A DNA stretch of 64,000 bases, taken from positions 186,001 through 250,000 of the forward strand of contig NZ_SCOH01000002.1 in assembly GCF_005503445.1 (NCBI RefSeq). Direction: 5' to 3'. The stretch comes from Chitinivorax sp. B (lineage in GTDB: Bacteria; Pseudomonadota; Gammaproteobacteria; Burkholderiales; SCOH01). This document shows, piece after piece, positions 18,802-28,144 of this stretch. Below the pieces are notes generated by a model. That model searched no databases. It had not been told where the DNA came from and worked only from the letters and a program-made list of their open reading frames with translations. The stretch's first letter is position 1. Each line of letters opens with the position of its first letter. Made by a program: the position numbers and the translations under genes.

Positions 18802-19392
18802 TCAATCAATTTTTATCCAGTCGCAAATCGCTTTCTCCAGCTCCTCGACCCCTGTTTTCTTCAGGCTGGAGAACAATTGCACAGAACAATTCGAGTGTTC
18901 TGCCAAGGCTTTTCGTACTGAATTTAGAGCTAATACTTGTTGTTGGCGGGTCAACTTATCCGCTTTGGTCAGTACAACGTGAACGGGTTTGCCAGTCGGC
19001 AAAAACCACTGCAACATCTGAACATCAAGATCCTTCATCGGATGACGTGAGTCCATCAGCAGAACCAAGCCCTTAAGCGGTCCTCGGGTTTGCAGATATT
19101 GACCCAGCAACTTTTCCCAATGTGCTCTGACCGCTACAGGAACTTGGGCATAACCATAACCAGGTAAATCTACCAAGTAGGCTTCGTCACCAAACGAAAA
19201 ATAGTTGATATGCTGTGTACGGCCTGGTGTTTTTGAGACAAAGGCCAAACGAGTATGATTTGCCAGCGTATTAATAGCACTTGACTTGCCGGCATTGGAA
19301 CGGCCAGCAAAAGCAATTTCGGCCCGAGTATCGGGTAAATCACGCAGATGGTTGACGGTGGTATAGAACTGTAATCGAGAGAAGAGTGACAT
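18802..19392 (-). CDS. engB: Ribosome-biogenesis GTPase EngB/YihA
   Basis: A 196-residue GTPase of the TRAFAC class needed for large ribosomal subunit assembly. The G motifs are all visible: GRSNAGKSS (G1, about residues 31-39), TPGRTQ (G2 region), DLPGYGYA (G3), TKADKL (G4) and a C-terminal SSLKKTG (G5). Length and start ([20 protein letters not shown]) are normal. It is divergent from the cytochrome c4 gene, an arrangement common in betaproteobacteria, and its 3' side runs into the candidate small RNA. Confidence 0.97.
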   Translation of the reverse strand: MSLFSRLQFYTTVNHLRDLPDTRAEIAFAGRSNAGKSSAINTLANHTRLAFVSKTPGRTQHINYFSFGDEAYLVDLPGYGYAQVPVAVRAHWEKLLGQYLQTRGPLKGLVLLMDSRHPMKDLDVQMLQWFLPTGKPVHVVLTKADKLTRQQQVLALNSVRKALAEHSNCSVQLFSSLKKTGVEELEKAICDWIKID

Positions 19393-19483
19393 TCACAATC
19401 CGTGCGCTGGTATCGCTTTGATAAGTTGGGATAGAATAACAGGTTTGAATCGAAATCTACTTTTGCAGATGCAAGGAGCCCGT

Positions 19484-20101
19484 ATGAAATTCCGCATGGT
19501 GGCCTTCATTACCGCCGGCTTAGCAGTCTCCGGAGCCGCGTTGGCCGGGACCAAAGCTGATCCAGCAAAAGGCCAGCAGATCGTGCAGCAAGTTTGCGTT
19601 GCCTGTCATGGCACCGACGGTAACAGCAGTGCGCCGGTCAACCCAAACTTGGCCGGCCAGCATCCGGAGTATCTCTTCAAGCAGTTGAAGGAATTCAAGG
19701 AAAATAAGCTGCGCAAGAATCCGACCATGTTGGGCATGGTGGCGAATCTAAGTGAAGAGGACATGCGGAACGTTTCGGCGTTTCTGGCTGACCAGAAGCC
19801 CAAAGTACGGGAAGGCACCAAACCCGATCTGCAGGACCTTGGCAAGAAGATCTACAAAGCCGGCAACCCCGCGACGGGCATACCTGCCTGTGCAGCCTGT
19901 CATGGCCCAAAAGGTAATGGGATGCCAGCCCAGTTCCCGCGCCTAGGTGGTCAGCATGCCGAGTACACCATTGCTCAACTGACCGCCTTCCGCAAGGGTG
20001 AGCGTGCCAATGATCCTAACGAAACCATGCGCCAAATTACCTTGAAGATGACCGACAAGGAAATAGAAGCCGTTGCCAATTACATGGTTGGCCTGCGCTG
20101 A
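19484..20101 (+). CDS. Dihaem cytochrome c4
   Basis: A 205-residue periplasmic precursor with signal peptide (MKFRMVAFITAGLAVSGAALA). Two haem c sites, C38-V-A-C41-H42 and C136-A-A-C139-H140, sit in two homologous halves (VACHGTDGNS; AACHGPKGNG), each with a distal Met candidate (NPTMLGMV; NETMRQIT). This is the cytochrome c4 pattern: electron transfer to terminal oxidases. I chose ATG 19484 for the AAGGAG at 19473-19478; the frame is open further upstream but without support. It lies just ahead of resB and ccsB, which make the enzyme system that attaches its haems. Confidence 0.93.
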   Translation: MKFRMVAFITAGLAVSGAALAGTKADPAKGQQIVQQVCVACHGTDGNSSAPVNPNLAGQHPEYLFKQLKEFKENKLRKNPTMLGMVANLSEEDMRNVSAFLADQKPKVREGTKPDLQDLGKKIYKAGNPATGIPACAACHGPKGNGMPAQFPRLGGQHAEYTIAQLTAFRKGERANDPNETMRQITLKMTDKEIEAVANYMVGLR

Positions 20102-20124
20102 TTTACTGACGCCAATCAAAGCGT

Positions 20125-20150
20125 ACAAGGGTGGCTTAGGCCACCCTTGT
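20125..20150 (+). terminator. Terminator after cytochrome c4
   Basis: ACAAGGGTGG and its complement with a six-base loop (CTTAGG), starting 24 bases after the cytochrome c4 stop and followed by TTTAC. The hairpin covers the earliest in-frame start of resB, so that start is unlikely to be used. Confidence 0.75.
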
Positions 20151-20215
20151 TTACATTCGCCAATCGCAGAAATGCCATTGGCAAGTGTTGTGATGTTCCC
20201 AAACGGATTGATATT

Positions 20216-22249
20216 TTGCGCCGCCAGACGTTTCCCCGCGCGTTGTACGAGTTACTAAGCTCGATGCGCTTTGCCATCACTTTGTTGACGGTCATCGCCA
20301 TTGCTTCGGTAATCGGCACCGTGTTACAACAGAACCAACCCTATCCTGCCTACACCATCGAATTTGGTCCATTCTGGTTCGAAGTGTTCCGCACACTGGG
20401 CTTATACGATGTTTACCATGCTGGCTGGTTCCTGGCGATTCTCTTGTTTCTGGTGATTTCCACCAGCCTGTGCATTTATCGCAACCTACCGGGCATGTTG
20501 AAAGACATGCGTAGCTTTCGCGAACATGCCGGTGAATCTTCACTCAAGTCTTTCTCACATCATGCCATCCTGCCGATTGGCGATCCAGCAGCACCATTGT
20601 CAGCCCTAAGCCAATACCTGACAGCCAAAGGCTATCGCTTCAAACAACAGGACCAGACAAGTGGTGCCATTTTACTAGCAGGCAAAACAGGAAGCGCACA
20701 AAGACTTGGTTACTTTTTCGCGCATGCAGCAATCGTATTGATCTGCATTGGCGGCCTGATCGATGGCAATATTCCGCTGCAACTACAGCAACTGACTGGC
20801 TCTAAGCGTGCGGAAACACGTGATATACCACAGAGCCAAGTCCCTACAATCAGCCGTCTACCACAGGACACTCTGTCTTTTCGGGGTAATGTCACCATCC
20901 CCGCCGGTAGTGAAACTGATGTCATGTTTATCAACGTTGGCAACGGTTATATGGTGCAAGAGCTGCCATTCAGCATCAAACTGAAACAGTTCCATATTGA
21001 ACATTACTCCACAGGCCAACCCAAGCTGTTTGCCAGTGATGTTGTTGTTACCGACAAGGCAACCGGAACGACTGCCGAAGGTACAGTCAAAGTCAACCAT
21101 CCGTTAATTTTCAATGGGGCGGCTATCTATCAAGCCAGTTTTGGTGATGGTGGCTCTGGGCTTGAATTGGCGCAATGGGCGCTACGTGGTGATGGCACAC
21201 AGCCAGTGCCGTTCAAATCACGTTCGCAAACGGCTATATCGATTACACTCGGCAGCAAACCTTACACGCTGGAGTTTGGAGACTTCCGCCCATTCAACAT
21301 TGAGAATTTCAGCAAAAATCCCGAGCCAAGTAGTGGCATGGCTGGCCAATTAGCCAGCGCGGTCGAAAATGCAATGCAGGTTCGATCTGAGAAAAGCTTG
21401 CGCAATGTTGGCCCAAGTATCCAGTTCAAACTTCGCGATGAGACTGGGCAGGCACGTGAGTACATGAACTATATGCAACCAGTGTTACTGGATGGGCAAA
21501 GCTATTTTGTCAGTGGCATGCGTACGCAACCAGGCGACCCGTTCCAGTATCTGCGCATCCCGGCTGACGACAACCTGGAAATCAACGGCTTCATGCGACT
21601 GAAAGCTGTACTGACCAGCCCACAGCACATTGACAAGCTGGTTGACGCCACCCGGAAAACCATTCTGAGTGCAGACGCCATGTCTGCCAAGAGCGGGGAG
21701 CAATTTGCACTTGGGGTGTCATGGGTATTGAGCCAGTTTGCCAAAGGCGGATTTCCAGCCCTCGATAAAACACTCCGTGACAATGTTCCACAAGACAAAC
21801 GAGATACCATTGCACGAACTTATCTGCAAATTTTGCAGGGTGTCGCAGTAGAAGCTGACAAACTTTCGCGGGAACAGGCAGGCTTACCAGTCAAGCCGAT
21901 GACACCTGAACATTTCCGTTTTATTGTCGATAGCTTGGTCGCCATCAGCACCAGCTTCGACTATGGCGAACCGGTATACCTGCAACTCACTGGCTTCGAC
22001 GAAGTCAAAGCCAGTGGTTTTCAAGTTACTCGTGCCCCGGGGCAGAATATTGTCTACCTTGGATCATTAATGTTGATTCTGGGCGTTTTCGCCATGTTCT
22101 ACATTCGGGAACGCAGGGTATTTATCTTGATCAAACCGGAAGAATTGGTCCTGGCTATGTCGGCCAACCGCAAGCACGCCGAATTTGAGCGCGAATTCAA
22201 GCAGATCCGGCAAGACATCGAACAGATCACCCAAATCGCTCGTCATTAA
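20216..22249 (+). CDS. resB: Cytochrome c biogenesis protein ResB (Ccs1)
   Basis: About 677 residues. Three N-terminal membrane helices (SSMRFAITLLTVIAIASVIG; the YHAGWFLAILLFLVIS region; RLGYFFAHAAIVLICIGG), a large periplasmic domain and a last helix near the C-terminus (NIVYLGSLMLILGVFAMFY) define ResB. With CcsB it moves haem across the membrane and ligates it to apocytochromes (system II). The start is unclear. There is no ATG before the first helix except at 20264, which would truncate the leader. A TTG at 20216 gives MRRQTFPRALYELL, close to family starts. A TTG at 20147 lies inside a terminator hairpin. The next gene begins 10 bases after the stop. Confidence 0.9.
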   Translation: MRRQTFPRALYELLSSMRFAITLLTVIAIASVIGTVLQQNQPYPAYTIEFGPFWFEVFRTLGLYDVYHAGWFLAILLFLVISTSLCIYRNLPGMLKDMRSFREHAGESSLKSFSHHAILPIGDPAAPLSALSQYLTAKGYRFKQQDQTSGAILLAGKTGSAQRLGYFFAHAAIVLICIGGLIDGNIPLQLQQLTGSKRAETRDIPQSQVPTISRLPQDTLSFRGNVTIPAGSETDVMFINVGNGYMVQELPFSIKLKQFHIEHYSTGQPKLFASDVVVTDKATGTTAEGTVKVNHPLIFNGAAIYQASFGDGGSGLELAQWALRGDGTQPVPFKSRSQTAISITLGSKPYTLEFGDFRPFNIENFSKNPEPSSGMAGQLASAVENAMQVRSEKSLRNVGPSIQFKLRDETGQAREYMNYMQPVLLDGQSYFVSGMRTQPGDPFQYLRIPADDNLEINGFMRLKAVLTSPQHIDKLVDATRKTILSADAMSAKSGEQFALGVSWVLSQFAKGGFPALDKTLRDNVPQDKRDTIARTYLQILQGVAVEADKLSREQAGLPVKPMTPEHFRFIVDSLVAISTSFDYGEPVYLQLTGFDEVKASGFQVTRAPGQNIVYLGSLMLILGVFAMFYIRERRVFILIKPEELVLAMSANRKHAEFEREFKQIRQDIEQITQIARH

Positions 22250-22259
22250 GGTGCACACC

Positions 22260-23561
22260 ATGGAACTTGCACAACCGTATCGAGAACCTGGCTTATTGGC
22301 CCGGCTCAATTGGTTTGATTGGCTCTACGCCGCGGTACTGATGCTCAGCGCAGGCTGGGCATGGACGCAGTATGGCAACTACATGGATGGTTACGAAAAA
22401 GGCATCCTGATCCTGGCTGCAATATCCATGGCAGCATTCGGCTGGTACTGGAAACCCATACGCTTACTGCTGCCTGCCGCAGGCCTCCTAGCTCTGCTCG
22501 CCACCCAACAATACGCAGGTGAGTTGACACGGGCCAATCAGGTTTTTCTGCTGAAGTATCTGATCGCCAGCCAGCCAGCCATCATGTGGATGTGTGCCTT
22601 GTTCTTCCTGGCTACTGGTGCGTATTGGTTAGGGCTGCTCAGTCGTAGTGAATTTGCTACCCGTACTGGCAGTGGCTTGACTTGGGCTGCAATCACCATG
22701 GGCCTGACCGGAATGCTGGTACGCTGGTTCGAAAGCTACTTGCTGGGTAGTGATGTTGGCCACATTCCGGTATCCAACCTGTATGAAGTATTTGTCCTGT
22801 TCTGTCTGATCACCGCCTTGATGTATCTTTACTATGAAGGCCGCTATGCATCCCGCCAGTTGGGCGCATTCGTCTTGCTGGTGATTTCGGCAGCAGTGGG
22901 CTTTCTGCTCTGGTATTCGTTCGACCGGCAGGCTCATGAGATCCAGCCACTGATCCCTGCCTTGCAATCATGGTGGATGAAGCTGCATGTACCTGCAAAT
23001 TTTGTAGGCTACGGTGCATTTGCCATGTCTGCCATGCTGGGCATTGCCTATTTACTCGCGACAGGGGAGCCCACCCACGCGGGTCGTTATTGGGTTGCCA
23101 TCGCCATCTTAGCGATCGCCGGGATCGTACTGAATACAATGGCTGGCACTTGGGCACAAAGTGCACACTACTGGGGTAAAGCTGCAATCACTGTAGCCGT
23201 ACTGTTGATGGTACAGGCAAGTCGAGGCAAGCTTGCACGCTTTTTGCCACAGCCTGTAATGATTGAAGAAATCAGCTATAAGGCCATCGCCATCGGCTTC
23301 GCCTTCTTCACCATTGCCACCGTCTTAGGCGCAATGTGGGCGGCCGATGCCTGGGGTGGTTACTGGTCATGGGATCCAAAAGAGACCTGGGCGCTGATTG
23401 TGTGGCTCAACTATGCAGCATGGCTACATATGCGTTTAATGAAAGGTTTGCGCGGCACAGTCTTGGCTTGGTGGGCAGTAATCGGGTTGTTTGTTACTAC
23501 CTTTGCCTTTTTGGGCGTGAATATGTTCCTGACTGGTCTGCATTCCTACGGTTCGCTATAA
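22260..23561 (+). CDS. ccsB: Cytochrome c biogenesis protein CcsB/ResC (CcsA family)
   Basis: A 433-residue polytopic membrane protein of the haem-handling superfamily. The tryptophan-rich WWD loop is clear near residue 360 (WAADAWGGYWSWDPKETW), and conserved histidines flank it (KLHVPANFVGYG; YAAWLHMRLMKG). With ResB it forms the system II cytochrome c synthase. ATG 22260 is chosen because AAGGTG lies just upstream and the gene follows resB after 10 bases. An in-frame upstream extension would overlap resB. A hairpin terminator follows, so the unit appears to be cytochrome c4 - resB - ccsB with an internal terminator after the cytochrome gene. Confidence 0.95.
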   Translation: MELAQPYREPGLLARLNWFDWLYAAVLMLSAGWAWTQYGNYMDGYEKGILILAAISMAAFGWYWKPIRLLLPAAGLLALLATQQYAGELTRANQVFLLKYLIASQPAIMWMCALFFLATGAYWLGLLSRSEFATRTGSGLTWAAITMGLTGMLVRWFESYLLGSDVGHIPVSNLYEVFVLFCLITALMYLYYEGRYASRQLGAFVLLVISAAVGFLLWYSFDRQAHEIQPLIPALQSWWMKLHVPANFVGYGAFAMSAMLGIAYLLATGEPTHAGRYWVAIAILAIAGIVLNTMAGTWAQSAHYWGKAAITVAVLLMVQASRGKLARFLPQPVMIEEISYKAIAIGFAFFTIATVLGAMWAADAWGGYWSWDPKETWALIVWLNYAAWLHMRLMKGLRGTVLAWWAVIGLFVTTFAFLGVNMFLTGLHSYGSL

Positions 23562-23587
23562 CGTTGCTGCCAGCTGCTTGACGTACC

Positions 23588-23625
23588 AAAGTGGCCACGA
23601 CTAAACTACTGGCCACTTTCCTTTT
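23588..23625 (+). terminator. Terminator after ccsB
   Basis: AAAGTGGCCA (23588-23597) pairs with TGGCCACTTT (23610-23619) across a 12-base loop and is followed by CCTTTT. It lies 26 bases after the ccsB stop. Confidence 0.75.
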
Positions 23626-23702
23626 ATCGCTGCTGATCTGGAAAGACTATTTTCACCCCCAAATTGTGGGTGCTGATGCACGTCTTTTTGAAAGCAGCAT
23701 AG

Positions 23703-25106
23703 ATGTACAAACTTTCTCGGCTTGAAAAAGCTTTTTTGCGTTCGGGCATCGAACTGTCCCGCAACGGCAACATCGTTTCTCTTATCCGCCAACACGGCGA
23801 TACTCAAGCCACGATATTGCTTCCTGAGGCCTTCCCTCTTGAAGAAAAAGCAGTTCGGCAACTATTGGATTTTGCCTCCGTGCATGTCCCCGGTCAGTCT
23901 GGACACGTCTGCAAAGCCTGCGCAACTCCTGACTTCCATCCCGGAAGTATTGCACCTGTTGGTAGCGTAGTCGCCACCACGCCCGATCTGATCATTCCCG
24001 CTGCAATTGGCACCGACATCAACTGCGGCATGCGACTATTAAGTACTGGCTTGTCACTTGCTGAAGTCGAAGCAAAGCGTACACCACTGTTGAACAAGCT
24101 CACCCATACCTTGTTACAGAATGGGCGAGACGTACCAATGACATCTCGCGCCTTTACCGCCTTGTTCGACGACAGCCCAGCAGCTTGCCTGGATCAGCTT
24201 GGCCAGCAAGGGTTATGGGCTCGTGTTGACCATAATCGATTGAGTGACGAACTGACTGGATGTATTGGCCTGCATGAAATGCAAGGTCACCGACGCTTTG
24301 CGCCCGAAGCTTTGATGCCTACAACCCGGGATACTTTGCGTGATCCATGTCTTGGCACGCCAGGTAGCGGAAATCACTTCGTCGAGTTGCAGGTGGTCGA
24401 AACACTGATAGACCGTCATACCGTGTATCAATATGGGCTAAAGCCAGATGAGATCGTAATCATGATCCATAGCGGCTCCCGTAATGTTGGTTTCTTTGTT
24501 GGCCAACGTTGGATGGATCGTGCCAAGGCAGCTTGGCCGAAGGGCATCAAGCACCCAGGCTCTGGGCTTTATGGCTTGACTGGCCATTTGGCCAGTGAAT
24601 ACCTGCAGGCCATGGGTGTTGCGGCCCGCTACGCTTGGTTGAATCGTGTAGTACTGTCGGAAATGGTACGCGATTGTCTACAGCAGGTTTTTCAACAGGA
24701 TAACAGCCGAATGATCGTAGATATTCCCCACAATGTTGTACTGAGAGAGCAAGGCCTGAATATTCATCGTAAAGGGGCAACACCTGCCCGCAATGGTGAT
24801 CTGGCTCTGATCCCAGGGTCAATGGGTGACCATTCCTATTTGGTCTGTGGGTTGGGAAATGCAGATTGGTTATGGTCATGCAGCCATGGGGCGGGGCGTA
24901 GCATACGTCGACAGGCGATGCGCGCTGTCAAATCCGTCGGCGACAGCAATTTACCCTGGCACTGCGTCACCTTACGGGAAGAGCGGAAGGTGGAAGAAGC
25001 ACCGGCAGCCTATAAACCGATTGGACCTGCCATTGAAGTACAGGAAAGTCATGGCCTAATTCGTCCCGTCGCCAAGTTTCGACCTTGGGTCACCTTCAAG
25101 GCTTAA
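23703..25106 (+). CDS. rtcB: RtcB-family RNA ligase
   Basis: A 467-residue protein of the RtcB family, which joins 2',3'-cyclic phosphate or 3'-phosphate RNA ends to 5'-OH ends using GTP and Mn2+. All expected metal and guanylylation residues are present: Asp105 and Cys108 (GTDINCGMR), His225 (GSGNHFVEL), His256 (IHSGSRNVG), His343 (DIPHNVV) and the guanylate acceptor His395 (CSHGAGR). GSMGDHSYLV matches the nucleotide site. It departs from the commonest form at DINCGM in place of DIGCGM, and begins with a roughly 70-residue domain. The stop lies 72 bases before kptA. No rtcA or rtcR is near. Probable role: repair of RNAs cut by endonucleases. Confidence 0.93.
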   Translation: MYKLSRLEKAFLRSGIELSRNGNIVSLIRQHGDTQATILLPEAFPLEEKAVRQLLDFASVHVPGQSGHVCKACATPDFHPGSIAPVGSVVATTPDLIIPAAIGTDINCGMRLLSTGLSLAEVEAKRTPLLNKLTHTLLQNGRDVPMTSRAFTALFDDSPAACLDQLGQQGLWARVDHNRLSDELTGCIGLHEMQGHRRFAPEALMPTTRDTLRDPCLGTPGSGNHFVELQVVETLIDRHTVYQYGLKPDEIVIMIHSGSRNVGFFVGQRWMDRAKAAWPKGIKHPGSGLYGLTGHLASEYLQAMGVAARYAWLNRVVLSEMVRDCLQQVFQQDNSRMIVDIPHNVVLREQGLNIHRKGATPARNGDLALIPGSMGDHSYLVCGLGNADWLWSCSHGAGRSIRRQAMRAVKSVGDSNLPWHCVTLREERKVEEAPAAYKPIGPAIEVQESHGLIRPVAKFRPWVTFKA

Positions 25107-25178
25107 ACAATATGCCTGATCACATTAATTAGGCATAGAATTTATACAAAAATATTATATAGAAGAAAGAAATGGCAC

Positions 25179-25751
25179 ATGACAAACACGACAATACAAC
25201 TCAGTAAATTCCTGAGCTACGTGCTCCGACATGACCCAGGGTCTATTGGCCTCACGCTGGATGAGCATGGTTGGGCCGATGTCAATATGCTGCTTAGCCA
25301 AGCCAATGCAGCTGGTCAATCAATCACGATGGACTTACTGCAACAAGTAATACGCGACAATGACAAACAACGATTTGCACTCAGTCCGGATGGCAAAATG
25401 ATCCGGGCCAACCAAGGTCATTCCATCAAGGTCAATTTGGCATTGGAAGACATCGAGCCGCCTCAGCAACTTTTTCATGGTACCGCAACCCGCTTTTTGG
25501 AGACCATCCGGCGACAAGGTCTGAAACCAGCGTCCCGGCATGACGTCCACCTTTCAGTGGATAGGGAGACCGCCGTCAAAGTAGGTTCGCGCCATGGCAC
25601 ACCGGCCGTACTGATCATCGACAGTACAAGCATGTACCGCGATGGCTATACATTCCAGTGTTCGGCAAATGGCGTGTGGCTTACCCAACAAGTGCCTGCA
25701 CAATACATCCTGTTTCCAGATCAGTTTCCGAACCATCAGAGTAAACAATGA
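25179..25751 (+). CDS. kptA: RNA 2'-phosphotransferase KptA (Tpt1 family)
   Basis: A 190-residue enzyme that transfers an internal RNA 2'-phosphate to NAD+. The family opening LSKFLSYVLRHDPGSIGLTL (residues 6-25), the LFHGTATRFLETI motif, GLKPASRHDVHLS and the end motif with IIDSTSMYRDGYTFQCSANG place it firmly. The conserved Arg-His (LRH), the HGT His and a late Arg are visible. It lies 72 bases after rtcB in an A+T-rich leader with an ATGCCT/AGGCAT inverted repeat (25112-25136). It probably belongs to an RNA-repair unit with rtcB. Its substrate in bacteria is not established, since RtcB does not leave 2'-phosphates. Confidence 0.93.
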   Translation: MTNTTIQLSKFLSYVLRHDPGSIGLTLDEHGWADVNMLLSQANAAGQSITMDLLQQVIRDNDKQRFALSPDGKMIRANQGHSIKVNLALEDIEPPQQLFHGTATRFLETIRRQGLKPASRHDVHLSVDRETAVKVGSRHGTPAVLIIDSTSMYRDGYTFQCSANGVWLTQQVPAQYILFPDQFPNHQSKQ

Positions 25752-25858
25752 GCAGCAACCAATCCATACTGCCATGGGGTAACTTGAAACAATTAGGTAA
25801 CCCCATACCAATCACCTTCACCTACTCAATTCACTCATCACCACCAAGAGGAAACCGC

Positions 25859-26416
25859 ATGAAACAACCGCCCGTGCTGCGTGATGGGCCCGTCACATTG
25901 AAGATGGCAAATGATGGAGATGTGCCAGAGTTGATTGATTACTACCAACGTAACCAAGTCTTCCTGCGGCCATTTTCACCACCCTGGCCGGAAAACATGT
26001 TTGAACCCGATATATGGCCTGGTCGTCTTGCAGCACAGTGGGATGAGTTCTTGCAAGGCAGGGGCTGCAAGCTCTATTTGTTTGACGGCACTCGAATCAT
26101 TGGCTCTGTTGGCCTGTCTGGTATTCAACGCGGCCCGTTCCAAGCATGCTTCCTGGGCTACGAACTAGATGAGCATGTACAAGGCAAAGGCCTGGCAACC
26201 CGGGCCGTCAAACTGGTGACCCACTATGCATTTGTCGAGCTGGGCCTGCATCGCATTCAGGCCAATTACATGCCCGCCAACGAACGCAGCGGCAAATTAT
26301 TGAGGCGCTGTGGTTTCACTGTGGAAGGGTACGCACGGGATTATCTCTACATCAATGGCACGTGGGCTGACCATGTGCTCACTTCCCTGACAAATGCGGA
26401 CTTATTGAAACCCTGA
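25859..26416 (+). CDS. GNAT acetyltransferase, RimJ/RimL type
   Basis: A 185-residue acetyl-CoA-dependent N-acetyltransferase. The acetyl-CoA loop (LDEHVQGKGLATRAV, about residues 103-117), the following helix and NERSGKLLRRCGFTVEGYARDYL are typical of RimJ/RimL-like enzymes, which acetylate protein N-termini or other amines. The acceptor cannot be predicted. I chose ATG 25859 because of AAGAGGAAA just upstream; the frame is open back into kptA but that part lacks family character. An imperfect hairpin (25774-25806) separates it from kptA, so linkage to the RNA-repair pair is only possible. Confidence 0.85.
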   Translation: MKQPPVLRDGPVTLKMANDGDVPELIDYYQRNQVFLRPFSPPWPENMFEPDIWPGRLAAQWDEFLQGRGCKLYLFDGTRIIGSVGLSGIQRGPFQACFLGYELDEHVQGKGLATRAVKLVTHYAFVELGLHRIQANYMPANERSGKLLRRCGFTVEGYARDYLYINGTWADHVLTSLTNADLLKP

Positions 26417-26737
26417 TCGGATCGAAATGATTGGGACGTTGTGAGTGGCCGCCAATAAAGGATGTAGCCAGCCATCAATCCTATGGTCAACGATCAGACC
26501 TGACACCCAATCACACTGAGCCGACAATGTTTAAAAGCCGTAACACAGGCACAATCAGGAAACCTCAAGTCAGTTTGCACCATGACATCAAGACTCAAGT
26601 GGCCAGGGGATGTCGACACTTGGCCCGGCTGCAAATCTGATAGTACGTTCGTCGAATGCTGACTGATACTGGAAAGTTACAAACGCTTGCAAGCCGACCA
26701 GTGTTTGGAGAGCAGCATAGGTGCCATCCCAATTTGC
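26417..26737. other. Intergenic stretch with no gene recognised
   Basis: About 320 bases between the acetyltransferase and the purD terminator. Short open frames exist on the plus strand but have no family character or ribosome-binding site. No tRNA, repeat or mobile-element signature was seen. Confidence 0.5.
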
Positions 26738-26770
26738 GGACAAAACAAAGGGCAACCTAAGCTGCCCTTG
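26738..26770 (-). terminator. Terminator of the purine/dusB unit after purD
   Basis: On the minus strand AAGGGCA and TGCCCTT form a stem across an eight-base loop, followed by TGTTTTGTC, starting about 20 bases beyond the purD stop. Confidence 0.75.
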
Positions 26771-26788
26771 TCACCTGCATTAAGCGCC

Positions 26789-28060
26789 CTATTTTTTGAT
26801 AGCGCGATGCCCAATGTCTTTACGATACTGCATTCCAGCAAACGTGATCTGTTCAGCCAACTCGTATGCACGCTTTTGTGCAATCCGCACACTATCGCCC
26901 AAAGCCGTAACACAAAGTACTCGGCCACCGCTGACCGCCACCTGCTTTTGGTCATTCAATGTCGTACCAGCGTGAAAGACATGTGCATCCTCGCCATTTT
27001 TGGCCTGACTGGCAATCACATCCCCTTTACGAGGGCTGTCAGGATAGCCTGAAGCGGCAAGCACTACGCCCAACGCCACTCGGCGATCCCATTCTGCTTC
27101 TACCTTGTCCAGACGCGACTCAACTGCTGCTTCAACCAAATCCACCAAGTCCGACTTCAAACGGAACATGATGGGCTGAGTTTCCGGATCACCCATGCGG
27201 CAGTTGAACTCCACCACATTGACTTTGCCATCTTCGCCAATCATCAGGCCAGCATACAAGAAGCCGGTATAGGGAATACCGTCCTTCGCCATACCTGCCA
27301 CGGTAGGGAGAATCACTTCGCGCATCACACGGGCATGCACCTCCGGCGTCACGACGGGGGCTGGGGAATATGCGCCCATACCACCCGTATTCGGGCCCTG
27401 GTCGCCATCCCGCAATCGCTTGTGGTCTTGGCTGGTTGCAAGTGGCAACACATTGTAACCATCCACCATGACAATGAAGCTGGCCTCTTCGCCTACCAGA
27501 AAATCCTCAATCACGACTCGTGCGCCAGCATCGCCCATCTTGTTATCAAGCAACATCGCATCAATTGCCGCATGGGCTTCATCCAATGTCATCGCCACAA
27601 TGACACCCTTACCAGCAGCTAGTCCATCAGCCTTGATGACAATGGGGGCACCACGCTCAGCGACATAGTCATGCGCCTCCTGAGCAACGGCGAAAGTACG
27701 GTATTGTGCTGTCGGAATACCATGGCGAATCATGAAAGCCTTGGCAAAGTCCTTTGACCACTCCAATTGCGCTGCACTACGAGTCGGGCCAAAAATCTTA
27801 AGGCCTTCCACACGGAATGCATCCACCACGCCTTGTGACAATGGCGCTTCCGGACCAACTACAGTCAGCTCAACATTTTCCTGTTTTACAAAGGCAATCA
27901 GATCAGGAATGGCCGTGATGTCAACATTCACCAAACCTTCTTCCTGGGCCGTACCGGCGTTGCCCGGTGCAACATATACACGCTGCACTTTCGGCGACTG
28001 CGCAAGCTTCCAGGCCAACGCATGTTCACGGCCGCCGGAGCCGATGACCAAAACTTTCAT
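26789..28060 (-). CDS. purD: Phosphoribosylamine-glycine ligase PurD
   Basis: A 423-residue ATP-grasp enzyme for the second step of purine synthesis (phosphoribosylamine + glycine to GAR). The N-terminal MKVLVIGSGGREHALAWKL, the ATP-grasp core IVIKADGLAAGKGVIVA and GLMIGEDGKVNVVEFNCRMGDPE are diagnostic. ATG 28060 is the family start, with AGGA upstream; the frame continues for 22 codons toward purH but these are not part of the protein. It lies downstream of purH in the same direction, 84 bases after its stop. Confidence 0.97.
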   Translation of the reverse strand: MKVLVIGSGGREHALAWKLAQSPKVQRVYVAPGNAGTAQEEGLVNVDITAIPDLIAFVKQENVELTVVGPEAPLSQGVVDAFRVEGLKIFGPTRSAAQLEWSKDFAKAFMIRHGIPTAQYRTFAVAQEAHDYVAERGAPIVIKADGLAAGKGVIVAMTLDEAHAAIDAMLLDNKMGDAGARVVIEDFLVGEEASFIVMVDGYNVLPLATSQDHKRLRDGDQGPNTGGMGAYSPAPVVTPEVHARVMREVILPTVAGMAKDGIPYTGFLYAGLMIGEDGKVNVVEFNCRMGDPETQPIMFRLKSDLVDLVEAAVESRLDKVEAEWDRRVALGVVLAASGYPDSPRKGDVIASQAKNGEDAHVFHAGTTLNDQKQVAVSGGRVLCVTALGDSVRIAQKRAYELAEQITFAGMQYRKDIGHRAIKK

Positions 28061-28144
28061 CAAACGATCCTGTTCCAACAATACAAAAATAAATGCCCTT
28101 CCCTCAGCATAGCCAAGCCGCCGCACAGGCGACGGCCCATAAGC

